In this document: piece after piece, positions 28,844-35,390 of the stretch | Layout: the number at the start of each line of letters is the position of its first letter | Position numbering within the stretch: position 1 is the stretch's first letter | NCBI RefSeq assembly: GCF_019890635.1 | Contig: NZ_JAIOAB010000068.1 | Coordinates: forward strand, 1 to 36,212 | Source: Streptomyces sennicomposti | GTDB taxonomy: Bacteria > Actinomycetota > Actinomycetes > Streptomycetales > Streptomycetaceae | DNA length: 36,212 nucleotides | Direction of reading: 5' to 3' | Made by a program: the position numbers and the translations under genes | Notes under the pieces: generated by a model | Database searches by the model: none | The model's input: the letters and a program-made list of their open reading frames with translations, nothing else | Told to the model about the DNA's origin: nothing

Positions 28844-31219
28844 TCACTCCCCGTCGAGCAGGTTCAGCTCGGCCCAGATGGTCTTGCCCTCCGTGGTGTG
28901 CCGGCTGCCCCAGCGCTGGGTGAGCTGCGCGACCAGCAGCAGACCCCGGCCGCCCTCGTCCCAGGTCTTGGCGCGGCGCAGATGCGGGGCGGTGTTGCTG
29001 GTGTCGGACACCTCGCAGATCAGATGCGTCTCGTCGTGGATCAGCCGGAGCCGGATCGGCGGGGCGCCGTACCGGATGGCGTTGGTGACCAGCTCGCTCA
29101 CCACCAGTTCGGCGGTGAAAGCGGCCACGCTCAGCCCCCAGTCGTCCAGCTGTTCGACGACCTGCTTGCGGATCGGGGCGACCAGCGAGGGATCGTCGGG
29201 GATGTCCCAGGTCGCCACCTGGGAGGCCGGCAGGCCCTTGGTGCGCGCCAGCAGCAGGGCCACGTCGTCGCCGGCGCTGCCGCCGGGCAGCAGGGCGTGC
29301 AGCACCCGGTCGCAGGTCTCCTCCAGGGAACCGCCGTCGGCGGCCAGCGCCGCGCACAGCAGCCGGTACCCGGCCTCCACGTCCCGCTCCCGGCTCTCCA
29401 GCAGCCCGTCGGTGTAGAACGACAGCACGCTGCCCTCGCGCAGCTCCAGCACCGCCGACTCGAACGGCAGTCCGCCCAGACCGAGCGGCGGCCCGGCCGG
29501 CAGGTCGATCCGGTGCGGGGGCCCGTCCGGCGGCAGCAGCACCGGCGAGGGGTGCCCGGCGCGGGCGAGCGTGCACCGCCGGGAGACCGGGTCGTAGACC
29601 GCGTACAGACAGGTCGCGCCGACCTCGCCGGGCCCGTCGTCGCCGTCCTCGGCGGACATCCGCACCACCACGTCGTCCAGATGGGTGAGCAGCTCGTCCG
29701 GGGCGAGGTCGATGTCGGCGAGGGTGCGCACGGCGGTGCGCAGCCGGCCCATGGCGGCCGAGGCCCGCACCCCGTGCCCGATGACGTCCCCGACCACCAG
29801 CGCCACCCGCATCCCGGACAGCGGGATCACGTCGAACCAGTCGCCGCCCACGTCGGCCCGGGCCGCCGGGAGGTAGCGGGAGGCCGCCTGCACCCCCGCG
29901 GTGCGCGGCAGGGAGCGCGGCAGCAGGCTGCGCTGGAGGGCGAGCGCGGTCTCCCGCTCGCGGGAGTAGCGGCGGGCGTTGTCGATGCAGACGGCGGCCC
30001 GGGCCGTGACGTCCTCGGCCAGCAGCACGTCGTCCGGCATGAACGGGTGCGGGTGCTGGAAGCGGGTGAAGACGGCGACGCCCAGGGTGACGCCCCGGGC
30101 GAGGATCGGCACCGACATCGTGGAGTGGATGCCGAGGCGCCGGGCGAGCAGGACGCGCTCCGGGTCCCAGGCGAGCCACTTCTCCAGGTCGCCGGACTTC
30201 TGCGACACCACGATCGGCTGACCGGCCAGCAGCGCGGCGCCCTGCGGCGAGGCGGCCGGGTACACCTCGCTGCGCCCGGGCGGGAACATGGCCTCCGGGT
30301 CGCCCGGAGCGGCCGAGCGGTGCGCGACGCGGCGCAGCGAGACGGGGACCTTCAGCGGCCCGATGGGCAGTTCGCCGCCCTGTTCGGGCGGGTCCACCAG
30401 ATAGACGCTGACGAAGTCGGCGAGCGAGGGGACGCAGACGTCGGCCAGCTCCTGCGCCGTCCGGGTGACGTCCAGGGTGGTGCCGATGCGGGCGCTCGCC
30501 TCGTTGACCAGCTGGAGCCGCTCGCGCGCCCGGTACTGCTCGGTGAAGTCGTGCACGGCGACGCACACCCCGAGCACCCGCCCGTCGGCGCCCTTGACCG
30601 GGGAGACCCGGGCCAGCCAGGCGCTCAGCCGCTCGTCCTCGCCGTTCGAGACGTACGTCCGCACGTCGTGGCTCCGGCCGGTGTCGAGCACCCGGAGCAT
30701 GTGCGACTCGATGTCCTGGCTGTGCGGCCGGCCGCCGATCTCCGAGTGGCGCAGGCCCCGCAGCCGTTCCCCGGAGAGGCCGATCACCTCCGCCATCGCG
30801 TCGTTGACGGCGTGCAGGCGCAGCCGGTCGTCGTAGACCGCGACGGCGCACGGGGACTGCAGCAGCTGCGCCCGCAGCAGCGGATCGTCCGGCGCCGGCG
30901 CCGGACCGCCCTCCAGCGGGGTGACCAGGAGCCAGTCGCCGCCGTCCTCGGGCCGGCGGTGGTGCGCGAGCAGCCATACGGGGACGGTGTGCCCGTCGCG
31001 GTGGCGCAGGTCGAGCGTGCCGGTCCAGCGGTGCTCCGCGGGCACGGCGGGAACCTGCGCGCCCTCGGCCAGCAGCCGATCGGCCGGCCTGCCCACGACT
31101 TCCTCGGGCGCCCAGCCGAGCAGCCGGCGCGCGCCTTCGTTCCACTCGGCGAGCAGGCCCCGTTCGTCGACGACGGCCCGGGCCGTGGCGGCATCGTCGA
31201 ACGGATACACCGGGCTCAT
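28844..31219 (-). CDS. PAS-PAS-GAF-PP2C(SpoIIE)-HATPase signalling protein
   Basis: A 791-residue cytoplasmic regulator. There are two PAS domains (about 11-105 and 115-235, the second starting near LLQSPCAVAVYDDRLRL) and a GAF domain (about 245-415). An RsbU/SpoIIE phosphatase spans about 435-650, with metal residues in ADVGGDWFDV, GDVIGHG, SFYTDGLLESR and DDVALLLAR. A C-terminal RsbW-type ATPase covers about 670-790 (ELVVSELVTNAIRYG, then DEGGRGLLLV). Such proteins combine STAS phosphatase and anti-sigma kinase activities to control stress sigma factors. GGAG lies 5 nt before ATG 31219. No STAS partner is adjacent. Confidence 0.93.
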   Translation of the reverse strand: MSPVYPFDDAATARAVVDERGLLAEWNEGARRLLGWAPEEVVGRPADRLLAEGAQVPAVPAEHRWTGTLDLRHRDGHTVPVWLLAHHRRPEDGGDWLLVTPLEGGPAPAPDDPLLRAQLLQSPCAVAVYDDRLRLHAVNDAMAEVIGLSGERLRGLRHSEIGGRPHSQDIESHMLRVLDTGRSHDVRTYVSNGEDERLSAWLARVSPVKGADGRVLGVCVAVHDFTEQYRARERLQLVNEASARIGTTLDVTRTAQELADVCVPSLADFVSVYLVDPPEQGGELPIGPLKVPVSLRRVAHRSAAPGDPEAMFPPGRSEVYPAASPQGAALLAGQPIVVSQKSGDLEKWLAWDPERVLLARRLGIHSTMSVPILARGVTLGVAVFTRFQHPHPFMPDDVLLAEDVTARAAVCIDNARRYSRERETALALQRSLLPRSLPRTAGVQAASRYLPAARADVGGDWFDVIPLSGMRVALVVGDVIGHGVRASAAMGRLRTAVRTLADIDLAPDELLTHLDDVVVRMSAEDGDDGPGEVGATCLYAVYDPVSRRCTLARAGHPSPVLLPPDGPPHRIDLPAGPPLGLGGLPFESAVLELREGSVLSFYTDGLLESRERDVEAGYRLLCAALAADGGSLEETCDRVLHALLPGGSAGDDVALLLARTKGLPASQVATWDIPDDPSLVAPIRKQVVEQLDDWGLSVAAFTAELVVSELVTNAIRYGAPPIRLRLIHDETHLICEVSDTSNTAPHLRRAKTWDEGGRGLLLVAQLTQRWGSRHTTEGKTIWAELNLLDGE

Positions 31220-31469
31220 CGCCACTCCATCGCGCACACTCACAGTGATCAGACGTGTGTCACTCGCGATCCAGCCTAGTGCGTCCCCGCGGCGCGCGGT
31301 CGCCGACCCCCCTTTCCGCGCCGGGGCGTCTCCCGGTACCGCGGCGCGCGTGGTCACGGGCGGCGCGAGCCGGGCGCGCGCCCCGCCGTACGGGGCGCTC
31401 CCCGCGCGCCGGACGGCCTGCCGCACACCGGTTCCGGTACCGTGCCCGTACCGCTGTGACCAGCGGCTA
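31220..31469. other. intergenic region between PP2C protein and toxin-antitoxin module
   Basis: These 250 bp hold the unresolved promoter of the leftward PP2C gene and GC-rich sequence. GGTACCGT-like blocks near 31435-31455 recur next to the antitoxin promoter. No gene was supported. Confidence 0.4.
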
Positions 31470-31498
31470 TTTACGCGTAAGTACCCGCGCGGTACCGT
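31470..31498 (+). promoter_or_regulatory. leaderless promoter of the toxin-antitoxin operon with palindromic operator
   Basis: TTTACG (31470-31475) and TACCGT (31493-31498) are 17 bp apart, and the -10 ends 7 nt before the antitoxin ATG. TTACGCGTAA (31471-31480), a perfect 10-bp palindrome, covers the -35. A second inverted repeat, GTACC/GGTAC (31481-31495), spans the -10. This fits autorepression by an RHH antitoxin. Confidence 0.6.
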
Positions 31499-31505
31499 TT
31501 GGAGC

Positions 31506-31751
31506 ATGCCAGCGCTCAATGTGGAGTTCAGTGACCGCGAGCTGGAGGACCTGCGCCAGATCGCCAAGGAACGCGGTACGTCGATGAAGGCGCTCGTGCG
31601 GGAGGCCGCCGCCGCCGACATAGCCCGGCACCGGGCCCTCCAGGAGGGCGCCGAGGCCTTCCGCCGGTTCTTCGCCGGCCACGCCGAAGAATTCGCCGCC
31701 GCGTTCCCCGACGACGAGCCGCCCACGAGGGGCGAGGGACGAGCCGCCTGA
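31506..31751 (+). CDS. ribbon-helix-helix type antitoxin
   Basis: An 81-residue protein. Residues 1-45 fit an RHH/CopG-like DNA-binding fold: strand ALNVEFSD, then helices RELEDLRQIAKERGTSM and KALVREAAAADIARHR. The acidic C-terminal half (FRRFFAGHAEEFAAAFPDDE) likely wraps the toxin. It is separated by 3 bp from the Fic-like gene. The upstream palindrome over the promoter suggests autorepression. Confidence 0.82.
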   Translation: MPALNVEFSDRELEDLRQIAKERGTSMKALVREAAAADIARHRALQEGAEAFRRFFAGHAEEFAAAFPDDEPPTRGEGRAA

Positions 31752-31754
31752 CCG

Positions 31755-32132
31755 ATGACCCCCGTCATCCACATCGACGTGCCCTGGCTGCTCCAGCGCC
31801 ATGAGGAAGTGCTGCCCGACCAGCCCGCGGTCGACGACTTCTCGGCCCTGGTCGCCGCCGTCGCCCGCCATCGCGTGGACCCGCCCCGGCTGGGCGTGGA
31901 CTCCGACGCCGCCTGGCGGGCCGCCGCCCTGCTGCACACCCTCGCCGTGCTCAAGCCGCTGCCTTCGGCCAACGCCCGCTTCGCCTGCGCGACGGCCGTC
32001 GCCTACATGTACGTCAGCGGCGTCGGCATCGACCCGCCCTACGGCGCCCTCGTCGACCTCGCCCGCGATCTGATGTCCGGCAAGACCGACGTGTACGGCG
32101 CGGCGGACCGGCTGCGGTCCTGGGAGATCTGA
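31755..32132 (+). CDS. Fic/Doc-like toxin with degenerate catalytic motif
   Basis: This 125-residue helical protein resembles Doc-type toxins in length and pattern. AAWRAAALLHTLAVLKPLP corresponds to the helix before the Fic loop, and NARFACATAVAYMYVSGVGI to the helix after it. The Fic signature HPFxDGNKR is replaced by HTLAVLKPLPSANAR, so the catalytic HxF and acidic residue are not in place. It follows the RHH antitoxin by 3 bp. It may be inactive as an AMP-transferase or kinase, or act differently. The toxin role is inferred from operon form. Confidence 0.72.
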   Translation: MTPVIHIDVPWLLQRHEEVLPDQPAVDDFSALVAAVARHRVDPPRLGVDSDAAWRAAALLHTLAVLKPLPSANARFACATAVAYMYVSGVGIDPPYGALVDLARDLMSGKTDVYGAADRLRSWEI

Positions 32133-32469
32133 GACGGGGTGCGGGAGACCCGGTTCCGTGCCGGCGGCACCCGTCGCGCCCCTCTGCGGGAACGTTCCGG
32201 CATCTATGACGGGAGTGTTTCAAGTCGATTGCGGAACACGGGAGAACGCGCCATCCGGCTGGATCTCGCACCCGGCGGGCCCGTGGTTTCGGGGTTGGAA
32301 CGTTCGAATTCCGTGACTTCACGCCACTGATTCAATACGCAAGGTTACCGAAACCCATGGGTTCGATGTGAGTTTCGGTGGCGGACTCGGCAGACTCCCG
32401 CTCGCCGGGTCCGGCACCGACCGCGCCGGACGGGCATCTCTCATCGAACCTTGCGGAAGGAAGCACACA
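32133..32469 (+). promoter_or_regulatory. 337-bp regulatory region upstream of protease inhibitor gene
   Basis: There is no gene here. It contains GGAACGTTCC (32189-32198, perfect 10-bp palindrome) and a related GGAACGTTCG (32297-32306), centred 108 bp apart. It is relatively AT-rich from 32290 to 32375. A promoter is expected here but -35/-10 boxes could not be fixed. Confidence 0.45.
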
Positions 32470-32904
32470 ATGCGGAACACCGCGCGCTGGGCAGCGACCC
32501 TCGGTCTGACGGCCACCGCCGTCTGCGGACCGCTCACCGGGGCCGCCCTCGCCGCCCCGGCCGCCGCCCCCGCCACGCTGTACGCCCCCTCGGCCCTGGT
32601 GCTCACCACGGGCCACGGGACGGCCGCCGCCACCGCCACCCCGGAGCGCGCCGTCACCCTCACCTGCGCGCCCACGGCCTCCGGGACCCACCCCGCCGCG
32701 CCCGACGCGTGCGCCGAACTGCGCTCCGTGGGCGGCGACTTCGACGCCCTGACCGCCGGCGGCGACGTGCTGTGCACCAAGGAGTACAACCCCGTGGTGG
32801 TCACGGCCGCCGGAGTCTGGCAGGGCAAGCGCGTCTCCTACGAGCGCACCTTCGCCAACGAATGCGTGAAGAACGCCGCCATGACGAGCGTCTTCGCGTT
32901 CTAG
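32470..32904 (+). CDS. sti: secreted subtilisin inhibitor-like (SSI family) protease inhibitor, P1 Lys
   Basis: A 144-residue exported inhibitor with a signal peptide at 1-29 to 33 (RNTARWAATLGLTATAV core, ALA-AP cleavage). The mature domain is about 110 residues with four Cys (C66-C81 and C102-C132 expected). The reactive loop is CTKEYNP with P1 Lys104 and P1' Glu105. GVWQGKRVSYERTFANEC is the SSI family signature, and the chain ends in the typical VFAF. P1 Lys indicates trypsin-like proteases as targets, as with STI/plasminostreptin-type members. AAGGAAG precedes the ATG. Tandem terminators follow. Confidence 0.96.
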   Translation: MRNTARWAATLGLTATAVCGPLTGAALAAPAAAPATLYAPSALVLTTGHGTAAATATPERAVTLTCAPTASGTHPAAPDACAELRSVGGDFDALTAGGDVLCTKEYNPVVVTAAGVWQGKRVSYERTFANECVKNAAMTSVFAF

Positions 32905-32994
32905 AGCCGGGATCGCACGGTTTCCGCGCAGCACCATGGGCCGCGTGACTGGGGAGTGCGCGGCCCGGCACGGGAACCGGCGGTGATCCCGCGA

Positions 32995-33035
32995 CAGGGA
33001 CCGGGGGGCGGGGGGGGCCCTCCCGCCGGTCCCTG
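32995..33035 (+). terminator. terminator hairpin after protease inhibitor gene
   Basis: CAGGGACCGG (32995-33004) pairs perfectly with 33026-33035 around a G-rich loop containing a run of nine G. Confidence 0.7.
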
Positions 33036-33044
33036 ACATCTTTC

Positions 33045-33076
33045 GCCGTCTTCTTCCGTATACGGAGGAAGACGGC
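33045..33076. terminator. 32-bp near-perfect palindrome, bidirectional terminator
   Basis: 33045-33060 pairs with 33061-33076 except for one T/G position, centred on CCGTATACGG, with T-rich flanks on both sides (TTTC before, TTCT after). It lies between the convergent inhibitor and CDGSH genes, 10 bp after the first hairpin. Confidence 0.8.
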
Positions 33077-33116
33077 TTCTCCGTGTACGGCTTTCTTCGT
33101 CCACGGCGGAGCGCCG

Positions 33117-33338
33117 CTACACCCGCTTGCGGTGGCTGGTGTCGCACCACGGGTAGCGGCGGCTGCGGCGGCAGGTGCACAGCGCGACCCGCCACCGGTC
33201 CGAGGCGACCGTGGTGCCGTCCTCCAGCTCCACCTCGACCGGGCCGTCCACCAGGATCGGGCCCTGCCGCTGCATGGTGATCCGGCGGGCCGGCGCCCGG
33301 CGGGCGTCCTCGGCGCTCTCAGAGGGCTCGTTCGGCAC
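33117..33338 (-). CDS. CDGSH-type iron-sulfur protein
   Basis: This 73-residue protein has one CDGSH domain at the C-terminus. CTCRRSRRYPWCDTSH gives C54, C56, C65 and H69, the 3Cys-1His ligand set of a redox-active [2Fe-2S] cluster. The usual CDGSH is CDTSH here. Preceding strands (GPILVDGPVEVELEDGTTV) match bacterial single-domain members. Its start lies 20 bp inside the end of the methyltransferase gene, indicating translational coupling. It likely serves as an electron or cluster carrier for the upstream enzymes (inference). Confidence 0.92.
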   Translation of the reverse strand: MPNEPSESAEDARRAPARRITMQRQGPILVDGPVEVELEDGTTVASDRWRVALCTCRRSRRYPWCDTSHRKRV

Positions 33339-33972
33339 GGATGACCACCAGCTCTTCCTTCTCGTCCTCCGAGCCGAGCAGCCCGCGCTCGCGCAGCCAC
33401 TCCCGTCTCGCCCGCAGCACCGGCCCGAAGGCGATCCAGCGGCGCCGCACCACCGAGGCCTTCAGCCCGGCCTCGCGCAGCAGGTCCAGGGTGCGGCCGG
33501 GACCGCTGAGCGCGGAGTGCACGATCAGCAGCACCCCGCCGGGCCGCAGCAGGCCGGGCGCGTCCCGGCAGATACGGTCCAGCACCTCGCGCCCGTCGTG
33601 GCCCGCGTCCCAGGCCCGCGCCCGCCCGCGCGGGGCGTGCCGTGCGCCGGGGGCCGGGACGTAGGGCGGATTGGCCAGGATGAAGTCGAACGTGCGGCCG
33701 CGCACCGGACCGAAGAGGTTGCCCCGGCGGGCGTGGACCGGCAGCCGGCGCAGCCAGGCGTTGAGGCGGGCGCTCCACACCGCCCGCCAGGACACGTCGA
33801 CCGCGGTCACCTCGGCGCCCCGCCGGGCGGCCGCCAGCGCGAGCGCGCCGCTCCCGGTGCCCACGTCGAGGACCTCGGCGCCGGGCCGCAGCGGCTCGTC
33901 GCCCAGGGCCTCGGCCAGGAGGGCGGTGTCGTCCTGCGGGGCGTAGACGCCCGGAAGTACCAGTTCACTCAC
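33319..33972 (-). CDS. HemK2/MTQ2-like SAM-dependent methyltransferase
   Basis: A 217-residue class I methyltransferase. The SAM-binding motif is EVLDVGTGSGALALAAARRG (33-52). The catalytic ILANPPYVP (about 98-106) has NPPY, typical of enzymes methylating Gln/Asn side chains or nitrogen of bases. The family includes HemK2 release-factor or peptide methyltransferases; the target here is unknown. GTG 33972 starts 31 bp after the iron enzyme gene, and the stop overlaps the CDGSH gene, so the three are probably one operon. Confidence 0.9.
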   Translation of the reverse strand: MSELVLPGVYAPQDDTALLAEALGDEPLRPGAEVLDVGTGSGALALAAARRGAEVTAVDVSWRAVWSARLNAWLRRLPVHARRGNLFGPVRGRTFDFILANPPYVPAPGARHAPRGRARAWDAGHDGREVLDRICRDAPGLLRPGGVLLIVHSALSGPGRTLDLLREAGLKASVVRRRWIAFGPVLRARREWLRERGLLGSEDEKEELVVIRAERAL

Positions 33973-34003
33973 GCCACGCGAGTACCCCGTAACCCGGGGA
34001 TTA

Positions 34004-35020
34004 TCAGGAGGCGGGGACCGTCTCCGCCGACGCGAGGGGTACGCGCAGCGAGGAGCGGCCCGCCCGCCAGTCGGCCAGCAGCCGGCCGCCCAACCGGTCC
34101 TCCAGGAAGCCGGTCGCGTCGATCCCGAAGGCCACGTCGGCCGCCAGGTGCGGCTCCTCCTCCAGCAGCCCGGCGATCACCTCGTGGCGGACGACCTGCT
34201 CGTGCACCGCGTCCGCCTCGACGTGCTCGTCGTAGAAGAACTCGGCGGCCCGGCCCGCGCCCGTGCGGCGCATCGCCTCGGCCAGCCGCCGGGAACCGGG
34301 CGAGGAGGTGATCTCCACCGCCGCGAAGTGCCCCACCAGGGCCCCGCGCAGCGACCGGTGCAGCCCGAACAGGGACATCATGTTCACCGTGGCCAGGACC
34401 TCCGCCGAGGCCGCGTCGAGATAGCGGCCGTACGTCGTGTCCAGCCCGAGGTCCGTCATCAGGTCCGCGAACAGCCGGGCGTGGACGCGGGCCGCCCGGC
34501 CGCCGCCGTACTCGTCGAACTCCACCGCCGCCATCGCCGCCTTGGCCCGGCCCCACAGCCGCGGCAGCACCCAGGCATGCGGGTCCGCCTCCTTGAGGTG
34601 GTACAGGGAGCGCTGGGCGGCGTACTCGCGCAGCTGCCACAGCTCGCCCTCGTCCCGCAGATAGTGGGAGACGCCCGAGCCGTCGACTGGTTCGACCAGC
34701 AGTTCGCCGAGCGCCTCGTCGAGACTGCCGTGGCCGGGGGTGTCGGCGCGCAGGGCGGTCAGGAAGCGGTCCTCCAGCGCCGCCCGCACGCGCAGCAGGT
34801 CCGGGTCCCACTCACGCCCCGCGGCCACCCCGGCCCATCCGCGGTAGTGCAGCTCGTAGCACAGGTACAGGGCGAGCTGGAGGTCGTCGCCGTACGGGTC
34901 GGCGGCCCCGGCGTCCGCGGGGCGGGGGAGCGGGCCGGTGTCGAGCAGGTGGGCCGTCACGGCTGCGGAGAGCGGGCCCCGGGCGGGCGGCAGCTGGGGT
35001 CCTCGGCGATCGTCGTCCAT
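34004..35020 (-). CDS. iron-containing redox enzyme family protein (heme-oxygenase-like)
   Basis: This 338-residue all-helical protein is of the Haem_oxygenas_2 type, related to heme-oxygenase-like di-iron oxidases. Family-typical segments are LYHLKEADPHAWVLPRLWGRAK (139-160), AAVEFDEYGGGR (164-175), GHFAAVEITSSPGSRRL (230-246) and FYDEHVEADAVHEQVV (262-277). Candidate metal ligands are E144, H148, E167, E170, H266, D270 and H273. Relatives carry out oxidative C-C cleavage or N-oxygenation. Substrate unknown. It heads the cassette with the methyltransferase and CDGSH genes. Confidence 0.88.
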   Translation of the reverse strand: MDDDRRGPQLPPARGPLSAAVTAHLLDTGPLPRPADAGAADPYGDDLQLALYLCYELHYRGWAGVAAGREWDPDLLRVRAALEDRFLTALRADTPGHGSLDEALGELLVEPVDGSGVSHYLRDEGELWQLREYAAQRSLYHLKEADPHAWVLPRLWGRAKAAMAAVEFDEYGGGRAARVHARLFADLMTDLGLDTTYGRYLDAASAEVLATVNMMSLFGLHRSLRGALVGHFAAVEITSSPGSRRLAEAMRRTGAGRAAEFFYDEHVEADAVHEQVVRHEVIAGLLEEEPHLAADVAFGIDATGFLEDRLGGRLLADWRAGRSSLRVPLASAETVPAS

Positions 35021-35024
35021 GGAA

Positions 35025-35038
35025 CCCGGGTACCCGGG
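35025..35038. promoter_or_regulatory. 14-bp palindrome before the iron enzyme start
   Basis: CCCGGGTACCCGGG is perfectly symmetric and ends 5 bp before the start codon of the iron enzyme. On the minus strand its GGGTAC, with GGAT 15 bp further upstream, loosely matches a sigma-B-type promoter (GNNT-N15-GGGTAC). The transcript from it would be leaderless or nearly so. Confidence 0.35.
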
Positions 35039-35074
35039 GCGCCTGCGGCCATCCTCCCCGTGATCGCGGCCGGC

Positions 35075-35269
35075 TCAGCGGTCCTCGGCCTCCTCCTGGG
35101 CCTCTTCCTCCGCACCGGCGTTCGGGGTGATCGCCTCGGCGGCCTCGCCGCGGTGCCGCTTCTCCCGGGACTCGTCCACGTCCGTCTCGGCCTTCTCGAA
35201 CTCGCGCAGGACCTCGCCGAGGGCGGTCTGCGGGCGGTCGTGGTGCTGCTTGCCGTCGTTGTCGGGCAT
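35075..35269 (-). CDS. small acidic hypothetical protein (64 aa)
   Basis: This is a 64-residue, highly charged protein without hydrophobic core. KQHHDRPQTALGEVLREFEKAETDVDESREKRHRGE is likely helical, and the C-terminus is Glu/Ala-rich (AEEEAQEEAEDR). AAGGAGCG lies 6 nt before the ATG, supporting translation. It lies 54 bp upstream of the iron enzyme gene on the same strand and could share its transcript. Similar small acidic proteins are common in Streptomyces; the role is unknown. Confidence 0.7.
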   Translation of the reverse strand: MPDNDGKQHHDRPQTALGEVLREFEKAETDVDESREKRHRGEAAEAITPNAGAEEEAQEEAEDR

Positions 35270-35298
35270 GGTTCTCGCTCCTTGCCTGAAGTCGGTAC

Positions 35299-35357
35299 GG
35301 TCCTGCCCCGGGCCCGGCGCGGCCCGGATCAGGGCCCCGTCCGGGGCCGGCAGGACC
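35299..35357 (-). terminator. possible terminator after Ppx/GppA gene
   Basis: GGTCCTGCC (35299-35307) pairs perfectly with GGCAGGACC (35349-35357). The 41-nt interior is made of further complementary CCGGGCCC/GGGCCCCG blocks. It lies downstream of the leftward phosphatase gene. Confidence 0.55.
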
Positions 35358-35390
35358 CGGTCCGGTTACGTCTTCCCGTCTTCGCCCGCT

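Noticed and set aside
32901..33104. 67-codon minus-strand frame next to the inhibitor gene
   Set aside because: It covers the two terminator hairpins, has no ribosome binding site and is low complexity.
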